Source of the DNA: DATGUA01 sp035301545
GTDB taxonomy: Bacteria; Bacillota; Clostridia; Tissierellales; Tissierellaceae
Assembly (NCBI GenBank): GCA_035301545.1
Contig: DATGUA010000045.1
Coordinates: 21,008-85,007, forward strand
DNA: 64,000 nt
Reading direction: 5' to 3'
In this document: positions 1-8,474 of the stretch, one piece after another
Position numbering within the stretch: the stretch's first letter is position 1
Layout: every line of letters starts with the position of its first letter
Translations under genes and position numbers: made by a program
The notes under the pieces: model-generated
Told to the model about the DNA's origin: nothing
Databases searched by the model: none
The model's input: the letters and a program-made list of their open reading frames with translations, nothing else

Positions 1-79
1 TGACAAAGAAGATAGGGAAGATGACAAAGAAGATAGGGAAGATGAGGCTGAGGGAGAGGAAGAAGATCAAGATGAGTAA
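1..79 (+). CDS. C-terminal tail of an upstream gene, probably PrkC-type Ser/Thr kinase (partial)
   Basis: The window opens inside a reading frame that ends at a TAA at 77-79, 12 bases before rsgA. Its last 25 residues are almost all Asp, Glu, Lys and Arg. The seven-residue unit DKEDRED occurs twice in tandem, encoded by a perfect 21-base duplication. In Firmicutes the gene directly upstream of rsgA is normally the PASTA-domain kinase prkC, some of which carry a charged extracellular tail. The kinase and PASTA domains lie outside the window, so the identity rests on synteny only. Confidence 0.5.
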   Translation, partial: DKEDREDDKEDREDEAEGEEEDQDE

Positions 80-91
80 AGAGGTGAATAG

Positions 92-967
92 ATGTTAGAT
101 GGTATAATTGTAAAAGGTGTAGGTGGATTCTATTATGTAAAGACTTCACAAGGTGTTATTGAAAGTAGAGCTAGGGGAGTATTTAGAGAGGATAAACTTA
201 CTCCTTTAGTAGGAGATAAAGTGAAAATAAGAATAAGTGAAGAGGATAATACAGGATATGTAGTGGAAGTATTGCCTAGAACGAGTCAATTATCCAGACC
301 TCCAGTAGCAAATATAACTCAAGCTATTGTAGTTATGAGTATAAGGAAGCCTAAAATAAATACCTGGCTTTTAGATAAATTCTTAATAATGGCAGAATAT
401 GAAAATTTAGATATTATAATATGTTTAAATAAATCTGATTTAGATGAAGAAGATATTATGAAATATAAGAGAATTTATGAAAATGTAGGATATAAGGTGT
501 TAATTACTAATATAGAAGAACCTATTGGTATAGACCAACTCAAAGAAGAATTATTAGATCATGTAAGTGTTTTTGCTGGACCTTCTGGTGTAGGGAAATC
601 TTCCCTACTAAATGAAATTAAGCCTGAACTTGAATTAGAAATAGGAGATGTAAGCCTTAGAACAGAAAGAGGAAAACATACTACAAGGCATGTTGAATTG
701 TTAGAATTAGGAAATAACTCTTATGTTTTAGATTCTCCTGGGTTTAGTTCTCTCAATTTAGATTTTATAGAAGATGAAACAATAGTTAGAAGATTGTTTC
801 CTGAAATCTATAAATATGGAACAGAATGTAAGTTTCAAAGCTGTTTACATGATAAAGAACCAGGATGTGCCGTAAAAATATATGTAGATGAGGATATAAT
901 TTGTAGTTCTAGATACGAAAATTATATATCCTTATTAAATGAAGTAAAAAACATTAGGAGGTATTAA
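92..967 (+). CDS. rsgA: Ribosome small subunit-dependent GTPase RsgA
   Basis: Circularly permuted GTPase that checks late 30S subunit maturation. The 291-residue protein has an N-terminal OB-fold, then the permuted GTPase motifs: G4 NKSD (about residue 112), the P-loop GPSGVGKSS (about 163) and G3 DSPGFSS (about 215). A C-terminal zinc knuckle with Cys and His follows (CKFQSCLH, about 249-256). Length is normal. The start follows GAGGTG at 82-87. It is the first gene of rsgA-rpe, and one base separates its stop from the rpe ATG, so the two are probably translated together. Confidence 0.97.
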   Translation: MLDGIIVKGVGGFYYVKTSQGVIESRARGVFREDKLTPLVGDKVKIRISEEDNTGYVVEVLPRTSQLSRPPVANITQAIVVMSIRKPKINTWLLDKFLIMAEYENLDIIICLNKSDLDEEDIMKYKRIYENVGYKVLITNIEEPIGIDQLKEELLDHVSVFAGPSGVGKSSLLNEIKPELELEIGDVSLRTERGKHTTRHVELLELGNNSYVLDSPGFSSLNLDFIEDETIVRRLFPEIYKYGTECKFQSCLHDKEPGCAVKIYVDEDIICSSRYENYISLLNEVKNIRRY

Positions 968-968
968 A

Positions 969-1622
969 ATGGCTAAATTAGCACCTTCCTTATTAGCAGC
1001 AAATTTCGCAATACTTAAGGAAGAGATTCAAAAGATAGAAAAGGGTGGAGCTGATTATCTTCATTTAGATGTTATGGATGGAAATTTTGTTCCTAATATT
1101 TCTTTTGGAGCACCAGTAATTAAAAGCCTTAAGAATATAACAGATCTTTCGTTTGATGTACATTTAATGATAGATAAACCTGAAAGATATATTGAAGATT
1201 TTGTAAATGCTGGGGCAGATATAGTAACTGTACAAGAAGAATCAACTACACATCTTCATAGAACTATACAAATGATAAGATCTTTAGGGGTAAAAGCAGG
1301 CATATCTTTAAATCCTGCTACTCCATTAGAAAACATAAAATATATTATAGATGATTTAGACTTACTTCTTATTATGAGTGTAAATCCTGGATTTGGTGGT
1401 CAATCTTTTATTCCCTCTATGAAGGAAAAGATTAAAGAAGGGAGAAAAATGATAGATAAAATAAATACTAATATAATACTAGAAGTAGATGGAGGAGTGA
1501 AATTAGATAATGTATCAGAAGTAGTCGAATGTGGTGCAGATTTAGTGGTTTCAGGTTCTGATATATTTGGTGCTGAGGATATAGTTAAAAGAACAAGAGA
1601 TTTTAAAAATAAAATTGAATAA
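969..1622 (+). CDS. rpe: Ribulose-phosphate 3-epimerase
   Basis: Interconverts ribulose 5-phosphate and xylulose 5-phosphate in the pentose phosphate pathway. The 217-residue TIM barrel carries the family signatures LDVMDGNFVPNISFG near residue 33, HLMI near 65, the phosphate-binding MSVNPGFGGQ near 136 and VDGGV near 174. The Shine-Dalgarno AGGAGG lies inside the last codons of rsgA, which fits coupled translation. Its stop overlaps the -35 box of the thiT promoter. Confidence 0.97.
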   Translation: MAKLAPSLLAANFAILKEEIQKIEKGGADYLHLDVMDGNFVPNISFGAPVIKSLKNITDLSFDVHLMIDKPERYIEDFVNAGADIVTVQEESTTHLHRTIQMIRSLGVKAGISLNPATPLENIKYIIDDLDLLLIMSVNPGFGGQSFIPSMKEKIKEGRKMIDKINTNIILEVDGGVKLDNVSEVVECGADLVVSGSDIFGAEDIVKRTRDFKNKIE

Positions 1623-1643
1623 TAAATATTAGTATGGTAAAAT
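1615..1643 (+). promoter_or_regulatory. Probable sigma-A promoter for thiT
   Basis: TTGAAT at 1615-1620 and TAAAAT at 1638-1643 are separated by exactly 17 bases. The expected start lies just upstream of the TPP riboswitch. The -35 box overlaps the end of rpe. Confidence 0.6.
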
Positions 1644-1670
1644 AGATCAATTACAATATTATAACGAGTA

Positions 1671-1751
1671 ACACTGGGGGGGCTAAAGCTGAGAGTGGAT
1701 TAATCCCGACCCTTATAACCTGAACTAGATAATACTAGCGGAGGGAAGTGT
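1671..1751 (+). promoter_or_regulatory. TPP riboswitch (THI element)
   Basis: The conserved thi-box core is clear: CTGAGAG at about 1688, then GACCCTTATAACCTGAAC and GATAATACTAGCGGAGGGAAG. The outer helix pairs ACACT at 1671-1675 with AGTGT at 1747-1751. It sits directly upstream of the thiamine transporter gene and is followed by an intrinsic terminator. Thiamine pyrophosphate should therefore switch thiT, and possibly thiN, off. Confidence 0.95.
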
Positions 1752-1765
1752 GGATAAGAGATTAT

Positions 1766-1796
1766 ACCCATTGCCCTTAGGTAATGGGTGTTTTGT
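1766..1796 (+). terminator. Riboswitch expression-platform terminator
   Basis: A ten-pair stem joins ACCCATTGCC (1766-1775) to GGTAATGGGT (1780-1789) across a CTTA loop, followed by GTTTTGT. Placed 14 bases after the TPP aptamer and 17 before the thiT start, it is the likely ligand-controlled terminator. Confidence 0.85.
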
Positions 1797-1813
1797 ATTT
1801 AAGGAGGTATAAA

Positions 1814-2368
1814 ATGTATAATAGAAACAGGATTAAAGTTTTAAGTGAGGGTGGAATAATGATTGCGCTTTCATTATTATTAAATCAAATAAAGATTTAT
1901 CAAGCACCAAATGGTGGATCAGTAACAGCAGGCAGTATGATCCCAATAATATTATTTGCTTTAAAATGGGGAGTAAAGCCAGGTATAGCAGTAGGAAGTG
2001 TTTATGGAATTTTAGATTTTATATTTAAACCTTATTTCTTCCATTGGGGACAATTCCTATTAGATTATCCTATAGCTTATGGTCTGTTAGGATTAGCAGG
2101 AATAGGACATATCACTACAGATGAGGGGTTGAGAGATTATATTAGATTGATAGGAGGAATTCTATTTGCAATATTTAGTAGGATGATAGCTCATGTATTA
2201 TCTGGTGTAATATTTTTTTCTGAAGCTGCAGGTACAGAGAATCCTTGGATATATTCTATAGGATATAATATGAGTTATTTAGTACCAGAATTAATTATTT
2301 CTATAGTAGTTTTAGTGTTGATATGGAAACCTTTAAAAAGAGTGGTATTCAATGAAAGTATAAAATGA
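1814..2368 (+). CDS. thiT: Thiamine ECF transporter S component ThiT
   Basis: Membrane substrate-binding subunit that captures thiamine for an energy-coupling-factor transporter. The shared EcfA/EcfT module is not in the window. The 184-residue protein has about six hydrophobic segments and the family-like stretch WGQFLLDYPIAYGLLGLAG near residue 76. The start chosen at 1814 follows AAGGAGGT at 1801-1808. An earlier in-frame ATG at 1784 lies in the terminator stem and is rejected. Identity is supported by the TPP riboswitch directly upstream and by thiN downstream. Confidence 0.93.
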   Translation: MYNRNRIKVLSEGGIMIALSLLLNQIKIYQAPNGGSVTAGSMIPIILFALKWGVKPGIAVGSVYGILDFIFKPYFFHWGQFLLDYPIAYGLLGLAGIGHITTDEGLRDYIRLIGGILFAIFSRMIAHVLSGVIFFSEAAGTENPWIYSIGYNMSYLVPELIISIVVLVLIWKPLKRVVFNESIK

Positions 2369-2381
2369 TAGGAGATTACTT

Positions 2382-3017
2382 ATGAAAGGATTATTAATTG
2401 CTAATGGTGATATTGGAAATTATTATAAATTGAAACAATCAGTAGATAAATATGATTATATAGTATGTGTAGATGGTGGACTACATCATTGTATGAGGAT
2501 TGAAAAAATTCCAGATATAATTATTGGAGATTTAGATTCTATTGATGATAGAGGATTAATATTTTTAGAAAAAAACAATATAGAGATTATTCAACATCCT
2601 AGAATGAAGGATAAAACAGATACAGAATTAGCTTTATCTCATATGGTTAATAAAGGGTTTGAAGATATTAGTTTAATAGGTGTAACTGGATCTAGGATGG
2701 ATCATACTATGGCTAATATATTTTTGCTTAAGAAATTTAATAAGGAAGGGGTAAAAATAAGAGTAATAAACGATAACAATATTATTTATTATGTTAATGA
2801 GTATATAAGACTTGAAAAACGGAAGAATATAAATATATCTATTATTCCATTAACAGAAACTGGATCAATAGTTACGTTAGAGGGTTTTCTATATCCTTTG
2901 GATAAAGAATATATTAAATTTGGGTCAACTTTAGGTATAAGTAATGAAATTACAAATAAGTATGGAATTATAAGGATTAAAAAAGGAGATGTACTAATAA
3001 TGGAATCAAAAGATTAA
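2382..3017 (+). CDS. thiN: Thiamine pyrophosphokinase
   Basis: Transfers pyrophosphate from ATP to thiamine, making TPP. The 211-residue protein shows VDGGLHHC near residue 30, the metal-binding GDLDSID near 49 and KDKTDTELAL near 76, all typical of the ThiN/YloS family. It lies 13 bases after thiT. Uptake and activation are therefore probably cotranscribed and both may respond to the TPP riboswitch. In Bacillus thiN follows rpe directly; here thiT and its riboswitch intervene. Confidence 0.95.
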   Translation: MKGLLIANGDIGNYYKLKQSVDKYDYIVCVDGGLHHCMRIEKIPDIIIGDLDSIDDRGLIFLEKNNIEIIQHPRMKDKTDTELALSHMVNKGFEDISLIGVTGSRMDHTMANIFLLKKFNKEGVKIRVINDNNIIYYVNEYIRLEKRKNINISIIPLTETGSIVTLEGFLYPLDKEYIKFGSTLGISNEITNKYGIIRIKKGDVLIMESKD

Positions 3018-3082
3018 ACAAATTTGTCACCTATCTGCCTTGATTGAATATTATAATACAAAGGAGATTTAGGGGTGATCTT

Positions 3083-3250
3083 ATGAGAAGGCGTTTTGAC
3101 AGACATAGGAATAAAAATAAAAGGATGGTTGGGACTGCATTGTCTATAATCGGATTACTTATTATTATAAATATAATGTCTATGAGATTTCTTCTTCTTT
3201 TAATAGGAGTGGCTTTAGTTTTAATGGGTGGATTATTATATATAAAATAA
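3083..3250 (+). CDS. Small membrane protein of unknown function in the spoVM slot
   Basis: A 55-residue protein with a very basic N-terminus (MRRRFDRHRNKNKR) and two closely spaced hydrophobic segments (about residues 17-31 and 33-53). The start at 3083 follows GGGGTGAT; an upstream in-frame start at 3044 lacks this spacing. It occupies the position between thiN and rpmB that holds spoVM in Bacillus. It is about twice as long as SpoVM and I see no resemblance to that amphipathic peptide. I do not recognise the family. Confidence 0.55.
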   Translation: MRRRFDRHRNKNKRMVGTALSIIGLLIIINIMSMRFLLLLIGVALVLMGGLLYIK

Positions 3251-3271
3251 GGCTACTTTATCTTAGTAGCC
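3251..3271. terminator. Bidirectional terminator between the small membrane protein gene and rpmB
   Basis: GGCTACT and AGTAGCC form a seven-pair stem with a TTATCTT loop between two convergent genes. Short T-rich or A-rich flanks suit both directions. Confidence 0.7.
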
Positions 3272-3277
3272 TATTAA

Positions 3278-3469
3278 TTATAATGCTCTTTTAACATATC
3301 CTGATTTTAAACATTTTGTGCATACATTGATTCTTTTTACTGAACCATCTACGATGGCTCTTACTTTTCTTATATTAGGTTTCCAACTTCTATTGCTTTT
3401 AATATTAGAGAATGAAACTTTATTACCGAAGACCTTACCTTTGTCACATACTTCACAACGTCTAGCCAT
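3278..3469 (-). CDS. rpmB: 50S ribosomal protein L28, zinc-binding form
   Basis: L28 of the large ribosomal subunit, 63 residues. It begins MARRCEVCDKGK and has a second cysteine pair, CTKC, near residue 51. Two CxxC pairs mark the zinc-binding (C+) form. The Shine-Dalgarno GGAGGTG lies just upstream. The gene is transcribed opposite to its neighbours, as is usual for rpmB at this locus. Confidence 0.97.
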   Translation of the reverse strand: MARRCEVCDKGKVFGNKVSFSNIKSNRSWKPNIRKVRAIVDGSVKRINVCTKCLKSGYVKRAL

Positions 3470-3562
3470 AAGACGACACCTCCTTAATAAATCCTAAACA
3501 AATTTTCAACATATACTTAAACTTTTATAAGTATTAATTATTTACCAATAATAACATACTAT

Positions 3563-3592
3563 ATTCTAACACAATAAGCTATATAAATGCAA
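3563..3592 (-). promoter_or_regulatory. Probable rpmB promoter
   Basis: On the minus strand TTGCAT (3592-3587) and TAGAAT (3568-3563) are separated by 18 bases, about 95 bases upstream of the rpmB start. The rest of the 248-base divergent gap at 3470-3717 holds the asp23 promoter and otherwise nothing I recognise. Confidence 0.45.
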
Positions 3593-3649
3593 CTAAAAAT
3601 ATTTGTATAATACTTTGATTTGTTTGAATAGAAATACAGATAGAATTAG

Positions 3650-3678
3650 TTGAACTATTTGTTGGTTTAATGTAAAAT
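3650..3678 (+). promoter_or_regulatory. Probable sigma-A promoter for asp23-fakA
   Basis: TTGAAC at 3650-3655 and TAAAAT at 3673-3678 have an ideal 17-base spacer, 39 bases before the asp23 start. Confidence 0.6.
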
Positions 3679-3717
3679 GTTAACTATGGTATATCTAGTA
3701 TAAGGAGGAGATTATTT

Positions 3718-4074
3718 ATGTCAGTTAAAACTGATACAGACCTAGGTATGATTATAATTGATGATAATGTAATAGCCAGAATAGCTGGTGTAGCAGCTAT
3801 GGAGAGTTACGGAATTGTTGGAATGGCTTCCAAAAATGCTACAGATGGATTAATTGAATTATTAAAATGGGATCATTTAACTAAAGGAATTAAAGTTTAT
3901 TCAAAAGAGGATCTAGTGACTATAGATTTACATGTAATATTAGAATATGGCGTAAAAATATCAGTAGTTGCGGATAATATTATTGAAAAAGTAAAGTTTA
4001 ATGTGGAAAAATTAACTGGGCAAAAAATAGATGAAATAAATGTATTTGTTCAGGGCATAAGAGTAGGAGAATAG
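3718..4074 (+). CDS. Asp23/Gls24 family envelope stress protein (YloU)
   Basis: 118-residue Asp23/Gls24 (DUF322) protein, related to Bacillus YloU. It has the typical IIDDNVIARIAGVAAMESYG opening motif and the closing pattern INVFVQGIRV. It has no signal or membrane segment. It is encoded 18 bases upstream of the DAK-domain gene, the invariant yloU-yloV pairing. A link to membrane lipid homeostasis is inferred from that partner. The Shine-Dalgarno AAGGAGGAG lies 8 bases before the start. Confidence 0.92.
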   Translation: MSVKTDTDLGMIIIDDNVIARIAGVAAMESYGIVGMASKNATDGLIELLKWDHLTKGIKVYSKEDLVTIDLHVILEYGVKISVVADNIIEKVKFNVEKLTGQKIDEINVFVQGIRVGE

Positions 4075-4092
4075 TTTAGGGAGGTACTATAT

Positions 4093-5727
4093 TTGAAAAT
4101 GGAAATAATAGATGGGGTAATGTTTAAAAATGCCCTTAAAGGAGCTGCAAAGCTTTTAGAAAATAATATGGAGGAGGTAAACTCCTTAAATGTTTTTCCT
4201 GTTCCAGATGGTGATACAGGTACTAATATGTCTTTGACAATGAATTCTGCCGTAAAGAAAGGATTATCTGCAGAAGATGGTGATACTTATGAAATAGCTT
4301 TATCTACTAGCCAAGGATCCTTAATGGGAGCTAGAGGGAATTCAGGTGTAATACTGTCACAATTGTTTAGAGGATTGTCTAACGGACTAAAAGGAAGCAG
4401 GACTATAGATGTACCTACATTTGCAAATGGGCTCCAACAGGCAGCTGAAACAGCTTATAATGCTGTTATGAAACCAACAGAAGGGACAATATTAACTGTA
4501 GCTAGAGAATGTGGTGAATTTGCCATTTCTATTAGTAAAACGGAGAAAGATATTGTTAGTTTTTTAGAAAGGGTTATTAAACATGGGAATGATACATTAA
4601 ATAAAACTCCAGATATGTTACCTGTCTTAAAACAAGCTAATGTGGTGGATGCTGGTGGTAAAGGGTATATGTATGTTTTAGAAGGTATGTATAATTCTCT
4701 TGCAGGTATTGAAAATTATGAAAGTTTTGAAGAGGAAACTGTTGAAGAAAAATATATCGATAGACAGTCTATAGATACTGATAAGATTGAATATGGTTAT
4801 TGTACTGAGTTTATCATAAATGCAGAAAATGCAGATATTGATAAGTTAAGAGAAGAACTTTCTATTGATGCTGACTCCCTATTAGTAGTAGGTGGAGATG
4901 ATATTATTAAAATTCATATACACACTAATAATCCAGGCTTAATCTTAGAAAAAGGATTAAAACTAGGTGAATTAAGTGATATAAAGATAGATAATATGAG
5001 ATATCAGCATGAAGAAGTATTATTAAAAGACGAATTACTTGCAATGGAAGATAAGAAAAAAGAAGAAACTAAGAAATTTTCTTTTGTATCTGTTTCTATC
5101 GGTGAGGGATTAGACCAAGTATTTAAGGAGTTAAATGTGGATTATGTTCTGTCAGGAGGACAGACTATGAATCCTAGTACTGAAGATATATTAAAAGCTA
5201 TAGATAATACTAAAGGTGAAAATATATTTATATTACCAAACAATAAAAATATTATTTTAACAGCAGAGCAAACAAAAGAATTATCAGATAAAAATATAAT
5301 AATTATTCCAACTAGGTCTATACCAGAAGGAATAGGTGCCTTATTAGGTTTTGATGAGAGTTTATCTGTAGAAGAAAACGAAAAAAATATGACTGAGTAT
5401 ATAGAGGATGTTTATACAGGAGAAGTAACTTATGCAGTTAGAGATACGTCCTATAATGATACGAAGATAGATAAAGATGATATTATTGGCATATCAGATG
5501 ATGAGATAGTGACTTCAGGAAAAGATATAAATAAAGTGGCAAAAGACTTAATTAACAGTATGATGAACGATGATATATCTATTATTAGTATATTTTATGG
5601 TAATAATATAGAAGACAAAGAAGTTGAAAAATTAGCAGATCTGTTAGAGGAAAAATATGAAGATGTAGATGTAGAAGTGGTGTTTGGTGGGCAGCCATTA
5701 TATTATTATATATTTTCCCTAGAATAA
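4093..5727 (+). CDS. fakA: DAK2-domain fatty acid kinase subunit FakA (YloV)
   Basis: ATP-binding subunit that, with a FakB lipid-carrier protein, phosphorylates fatty acids to acyl phosphates, the substrate of PlsY. Residues 1-200 form the DAK2/DhaL-like kinase domain with the nucleotide and metal motif NVFPVPDGDTGTNMS near residue 30. A middle region and a C-terminal domain (about 330-544, ending GGQPLYYYIFSLE) complete the normal 544-residue length. The start is most likely the TTG at 4093, seven bases after GGGAGGT; an ATG at 4099 is the alternative. No fakB is visible in the window. Confidence 0.92.
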   Translation: MKMEIIDGVMFKNALKGAAKLLENNMEEVNSLNVFPVPDGDTGTNMSLTMNSAVKKGLSAEDGDTYEIALSTSQGSLMGARGNSGVILSQLFRGLSNGLKGSRTIDVPTFANGLQQAAETAYNAVMKPTEGTILTVARECGEFAISISKTEKDIVSFLERVIKHGNDTLNKTPDMLPVLKQANVVDAGGKGYMYVLEGMYNSLAGIENYESFEEETVEEKYIDRQSIDTDKIEYGYCTEFIINAENADIDKLREELSIDADSLLVVGGDDIIKIHIHTNNPGLILEKGLKLGELSDIKIDNMRYQHEEVLLKDELLAMEDKKKEETKKFSFVSVSIGEGLDQVFKELNVDYVLSGGQTMNPSTEDILKAIDNTKGENIFILPNNKNIILTAEQTKELSDKNIIIIPTRSIPEGIGALLGFDESLSVEENEKNMTEYIEDVYTGEVTYAVRDTSYNDTKIDKDDIIGISDDEIVTSGKDINKVAKDLINSMMNDDISIISIFYGNNIEDKEVEKLADLLEEKYEDVDVEVVFGGQPLYYYIFSLE

Positions 5728-5755
5728 ACCCTGATCAGGGTTTATTCTAGTTTTT
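5719..5755 (+). terminator. Intrinsic terminator after fakA
   Basis: A perfect 32-base palindrome (5719-5750, centre TGATCA) contains the fakA stop codon and is followed by TTTTTG. It should end much of the asp23-fakA transcript before recG. Confidence 0.85.
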
Positions 5756-5776
5756 GATAAATAGGAGGGGTTATTC

Positions 5777-7837
5777 ATGGATAATCTATCTATGAATGTA
5801 CAATATATAAAAGGAGTTGGCCCTAAACGAGCTAAAAAATTGAGAAAATTAGGGGTAAGTAATATATTTGATCTATTATACTATGTTCCTAGAGATTATG
5901 AAGATAGATCAAGATTTGTCACATTAAAGGAAACTATTATTGGAGAGAAATCTAGTTTAGAAATTGAAGTTGTAGGACCAAGTCAGATTATTAAACCTCG
6001 AAGAAATATGTCTATTTTAAAAATACCTTTTAGAGATTCTAGTGGTAATGGGTATTTAGTATGGTTTAATCAGGATTATCTTAAATATAAGTTTAAAATA
6101 GGGGACAAATATAGGGTTAATGGAAAAATAAATAGAATGGGTACGGAAATGCAAGTTATGAATCCGGTTTTTGAAAATATAAATCAGAACAATAATGTAG
6201 GTAAAATAGTGCCTATATATGATTTGACCAAAGGATTAACTAATAATGCGATTAAAAAGATTATATATAATGGTTTGAAAGAACACCTACCTAAAATTGA
6301 TGAATCCTTACCAATAGATATTAGAGAAAAATATGAATTAATTGGAATTAAAGAGGCAATAAAAAATATTCATATGCCACAAAATTTAACTAAGTTACAA
6401 GAGGCAAGAAGAAGATTAGTATTTGAAGAGTTATTAATTTTACAATTAGGATTAATAACAATAAAACAAAAAAATCTTGAAGAAAATACAGGTATATCAT
6501 TTCCTAATATAAATGAAGTAGGTAAATTTATAAATAATTTACCTTTTGAATTGACATCTGCTCAAAATAGAGTTTTTAAAGAAATACAAAAAGATATGGA
6601 TACTAATAAACAGATGAATCGATTAGTTCAAGGTGATGTAGGCTCAGGTAAAACCATTGTAGCTGCATTATCTATGTTTAGAGCTGTAAAGTCAGGATAT
6701 CAAGCATCAATGATGGCTCCAACAGAAATTTTAGCAACACAACATTATCAGTCATTAAGTGAACAATTTAAGGATTATAATATTAGATGTGAATTATTAG
6801 TTGGTTCCTTAAGTGATAAGCAAAAAGCAGAGGTTTTAAAAGATTTAAAGAATGGAAATATAGATGTTTTAATAGGTACTCATGCGTTAATTCAAGATAC
6901 TGTAGAATTTAATAATTTAGGACTTGTTATTACCGACGAGCAACATAGATTTGGAGTAAGACAGAGAGAGGATTTAAACAGGAAAGGATTTTCACCAGAT
7001 GTCCTAGTTATGACTGCAACACCTATACCACGTACCTTAGCATTAATATTGTATGGAGATTTAGATATGTCTATTATTGATGAATTACCACCAGGTAGAA
7101 AGGAAATAGAAACTTATGCTGTAGGTGAAGCACTTACAGAAAGGGCACTTAAATTTATTCAAAAACAAGTTCTTGAAGGTAGACAAGCTTATATAGTATG
7201 TCCTTTAATTGAGGAAGCAGAGGAAGGAAATTTAAATTCTGCTGAAAAATTATATAATGTTCTAAAAAGTGGTATCTTTAAAAATTATGAAGTAGGTTTA
7301 TTACATGGTAAGATGAAAGTATCAGATAAAGATAATATAATGAATTTATTTAAAAATAATGAAATAGATATCTTAGTATCAACCACTGTAATAGAAGTAG
7401 GTGTAGATGTACCTAATTCTAATATTATGATGGTTTATAATGCAGAGAGATTTGGACTTGCTCAGCTACATCAATTAAGAGGAAGAGTAGGGAGAGGCGA
7501 GTATCAATCGTATTGTATATTAATAAATAGTAGTAATGGAAAAATAGCAAGAGAAAGAATGAGAATATTACAAAATTCATCTGATGGATTTGTGATTTCA
7601 GAAAAGGATTTAGAATTAAGAGGGCCAGGTGAATTTTTTGGAACTAAGCAGCATGGATTACCAGAGCTTAAAATTGCCAATTTATTTAAAGATATGGAAA
7701 TATTAAAATTAGCCCAAAAAGAAGCAATAGATTTAATTAGAAGGGATCCAAGACTTACCAAACCTGAAAATGAAAATATTCGAAATAAAATACAAATGTT
7801 GTTTAAGGACTTAGAAAAAAATTCAAAATCTAATTAA
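5777..7837 (+). CDS. recG: ATP-dependent DNA helicase RecG
   Basis: Branch-migrating helicase that remodels stalled replication forks and Holliday junctions. The 686-residue protein has an N-terminal wedge/OB domain (helix-hairpin-like GVGPKRAKKLRKLG near residue 14), Walker A QGDVGSGKT near 286, the DEQH box near 386 and helicase motif VI QLRGRVGRG near 565. The C-terminal RecG motif (FFGTKQHG) follows. It starts 8 bases after AGGAGGGG. In Bacillus sdaAB-sdaAA lie between yloV and recG; they are absent here. Confidence 0.97.
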   Translation: MDNLSMNVQYIKGVGPKRAKKLRKLGVSNIFDLLYYVPRDYEDRSRFVTLKETIIGEKSSLEIEVVGPSQIIKPRRNMSILKIPFRDSSGNGYLVWFNQDYLKYKFKIGDKYRVNGKINRMGTEMQVMNPVFENINQNNNVGKIVPIYDLTKGLTNNAIKKIIYNGLKEHLPKIDESLPIDIREKYELIGIKEAIKNIHMPQNLTKLQEARRRLVFEELLILQLGLITIKQKNLEENTGISFPNINEVGKFINNLPFELTSAQNRVFKEIQKDMDTNKQMNRLVQGDVGSGKTIVAALSMFRAVKSGYQASMMAPTEILATQHYQSLSEQFKDYNIRCELLVGSLSDKQKAEVLKDLKNGNIDVLIGTHALIQDTVEFNNLGLVITDEQHRFGVRQREDLNRKGFSPDVLVMTATPIPRTLALILYGDLDMSIIDELPPGRKEIETYAVGEALTERALKFIQKQVLEGRQAYIVCPLIEEAEEGNLNSAEKLYNVLKSGIFKNYEVGLLHGKMKVSDKDNIMNLFKNNEIDILVSTTVIEVGVDVPNSNIMMVYNAERFGLAQLHQLRGRVGRGEYQSYCILINSSNGKIARERMRILQNSSDGFVISEKDLELRGPGEFFGTKQHGLPELKIANLFKDMEILKLAQKEAIDLIRRDPRLTKPENENIRNKIQMLFKDLEKNSKSN

Positions 7838-7906
7838 ATTTTTAAAATTGGAGTATTTATGGTAAAATTATATTTAATTTAAATTCATATAAATAAGGAG
7901 AATATT

Positions 7907-8464
7907 ATGAGAGTAATTTCTGGAATTAGAAAGGGACATAAATTAAAAACACCGAAAAATAAGAAAATTCGGCCTACTGCAGATAATATTAAGGAGTCTC
8001 TTTTTAATATCTTAGGACCTATAGAAGATAATAGTGTTATATTAGATTTATTTGGCGGTACTGGGGCTATAGGTATTGAATTTTTAAGTAGGGGAGCAAA
8101 TAAGTGTTATTTTGTAGATATTTCCCAACAAAGTATATCAATAATTGAAGAGAATTTGATTTATACAAAATTAATGGATAAGGCTACTATACTTAAAACT
8201 CATGGGGTTAAAGCTATAGAGTACATTAGTAACGAGAATATAGTATTTGATTATATATACTTAGATCCTCCTTACAAAGAGCATAAATTGTTATATAGTG
8301 TATTAGAATCGATAGAAAAAGGTTCTATATTAAATAAAGATGGAACTATAATTATTGAACACACAAATAACTTAACTTTAGAAGAAATTTATAGATTTAA
8401 AAAAATAGATTATAGACGTTATGGTAATAAGTCTATATCATTTTATAAATATAATTTTAAATAG
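7907..8464 (+). CDS. rsmD: 16S rRNA (guanine966-N2)-methyltransferase RsmD
   Basis: Methylates G966 of 16S rRNA using S-adenosylmethionine. The 185-residue protein has the SAM-binding motif LDLFGGTGAIGIE near residue 46 and the N-methyltransferase catalytic motif DPPY near 122. The N-terminus MRVISGIRKGHKLKTP is typical of the family. Ten bases separate it from coaD, the usual rsmD-coaD pair. A 69-base gap after recG contains a TATGGTAAAAT box that could be a promoter. Confidence 0.95.
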   Translation: MRVISGIRKGHKLKTPKNKKIRPTADNIKESLFNILGPIEDNSVILDLFGGTGAIGIEFLSRGANKCYFVDISQQSISIIEENLIYTKLMDKATILKTHGVKAIEYISNENIVFDYIYLDPPYKEHKLLYSVLESIEKGSILNKDGTIIIEHTNNLTLEEIYRFKKIDYRRYGNKSISFYKYNFK

Positions 8465-8474
8465 GAGGATAGAT

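Noticed and set aside
1..42. Tandem 21-base repeat considered as a CRISPR or satellite
   Set aside because: Two copies in frame inside a coding tail, no spacers.
3018..3082. Search for a short SpoVM-like peptide in front of the small membrane gene
   Set aside because: No frame of about 26 residues with a ribosome-binding site and amphipathic pattern is visible.
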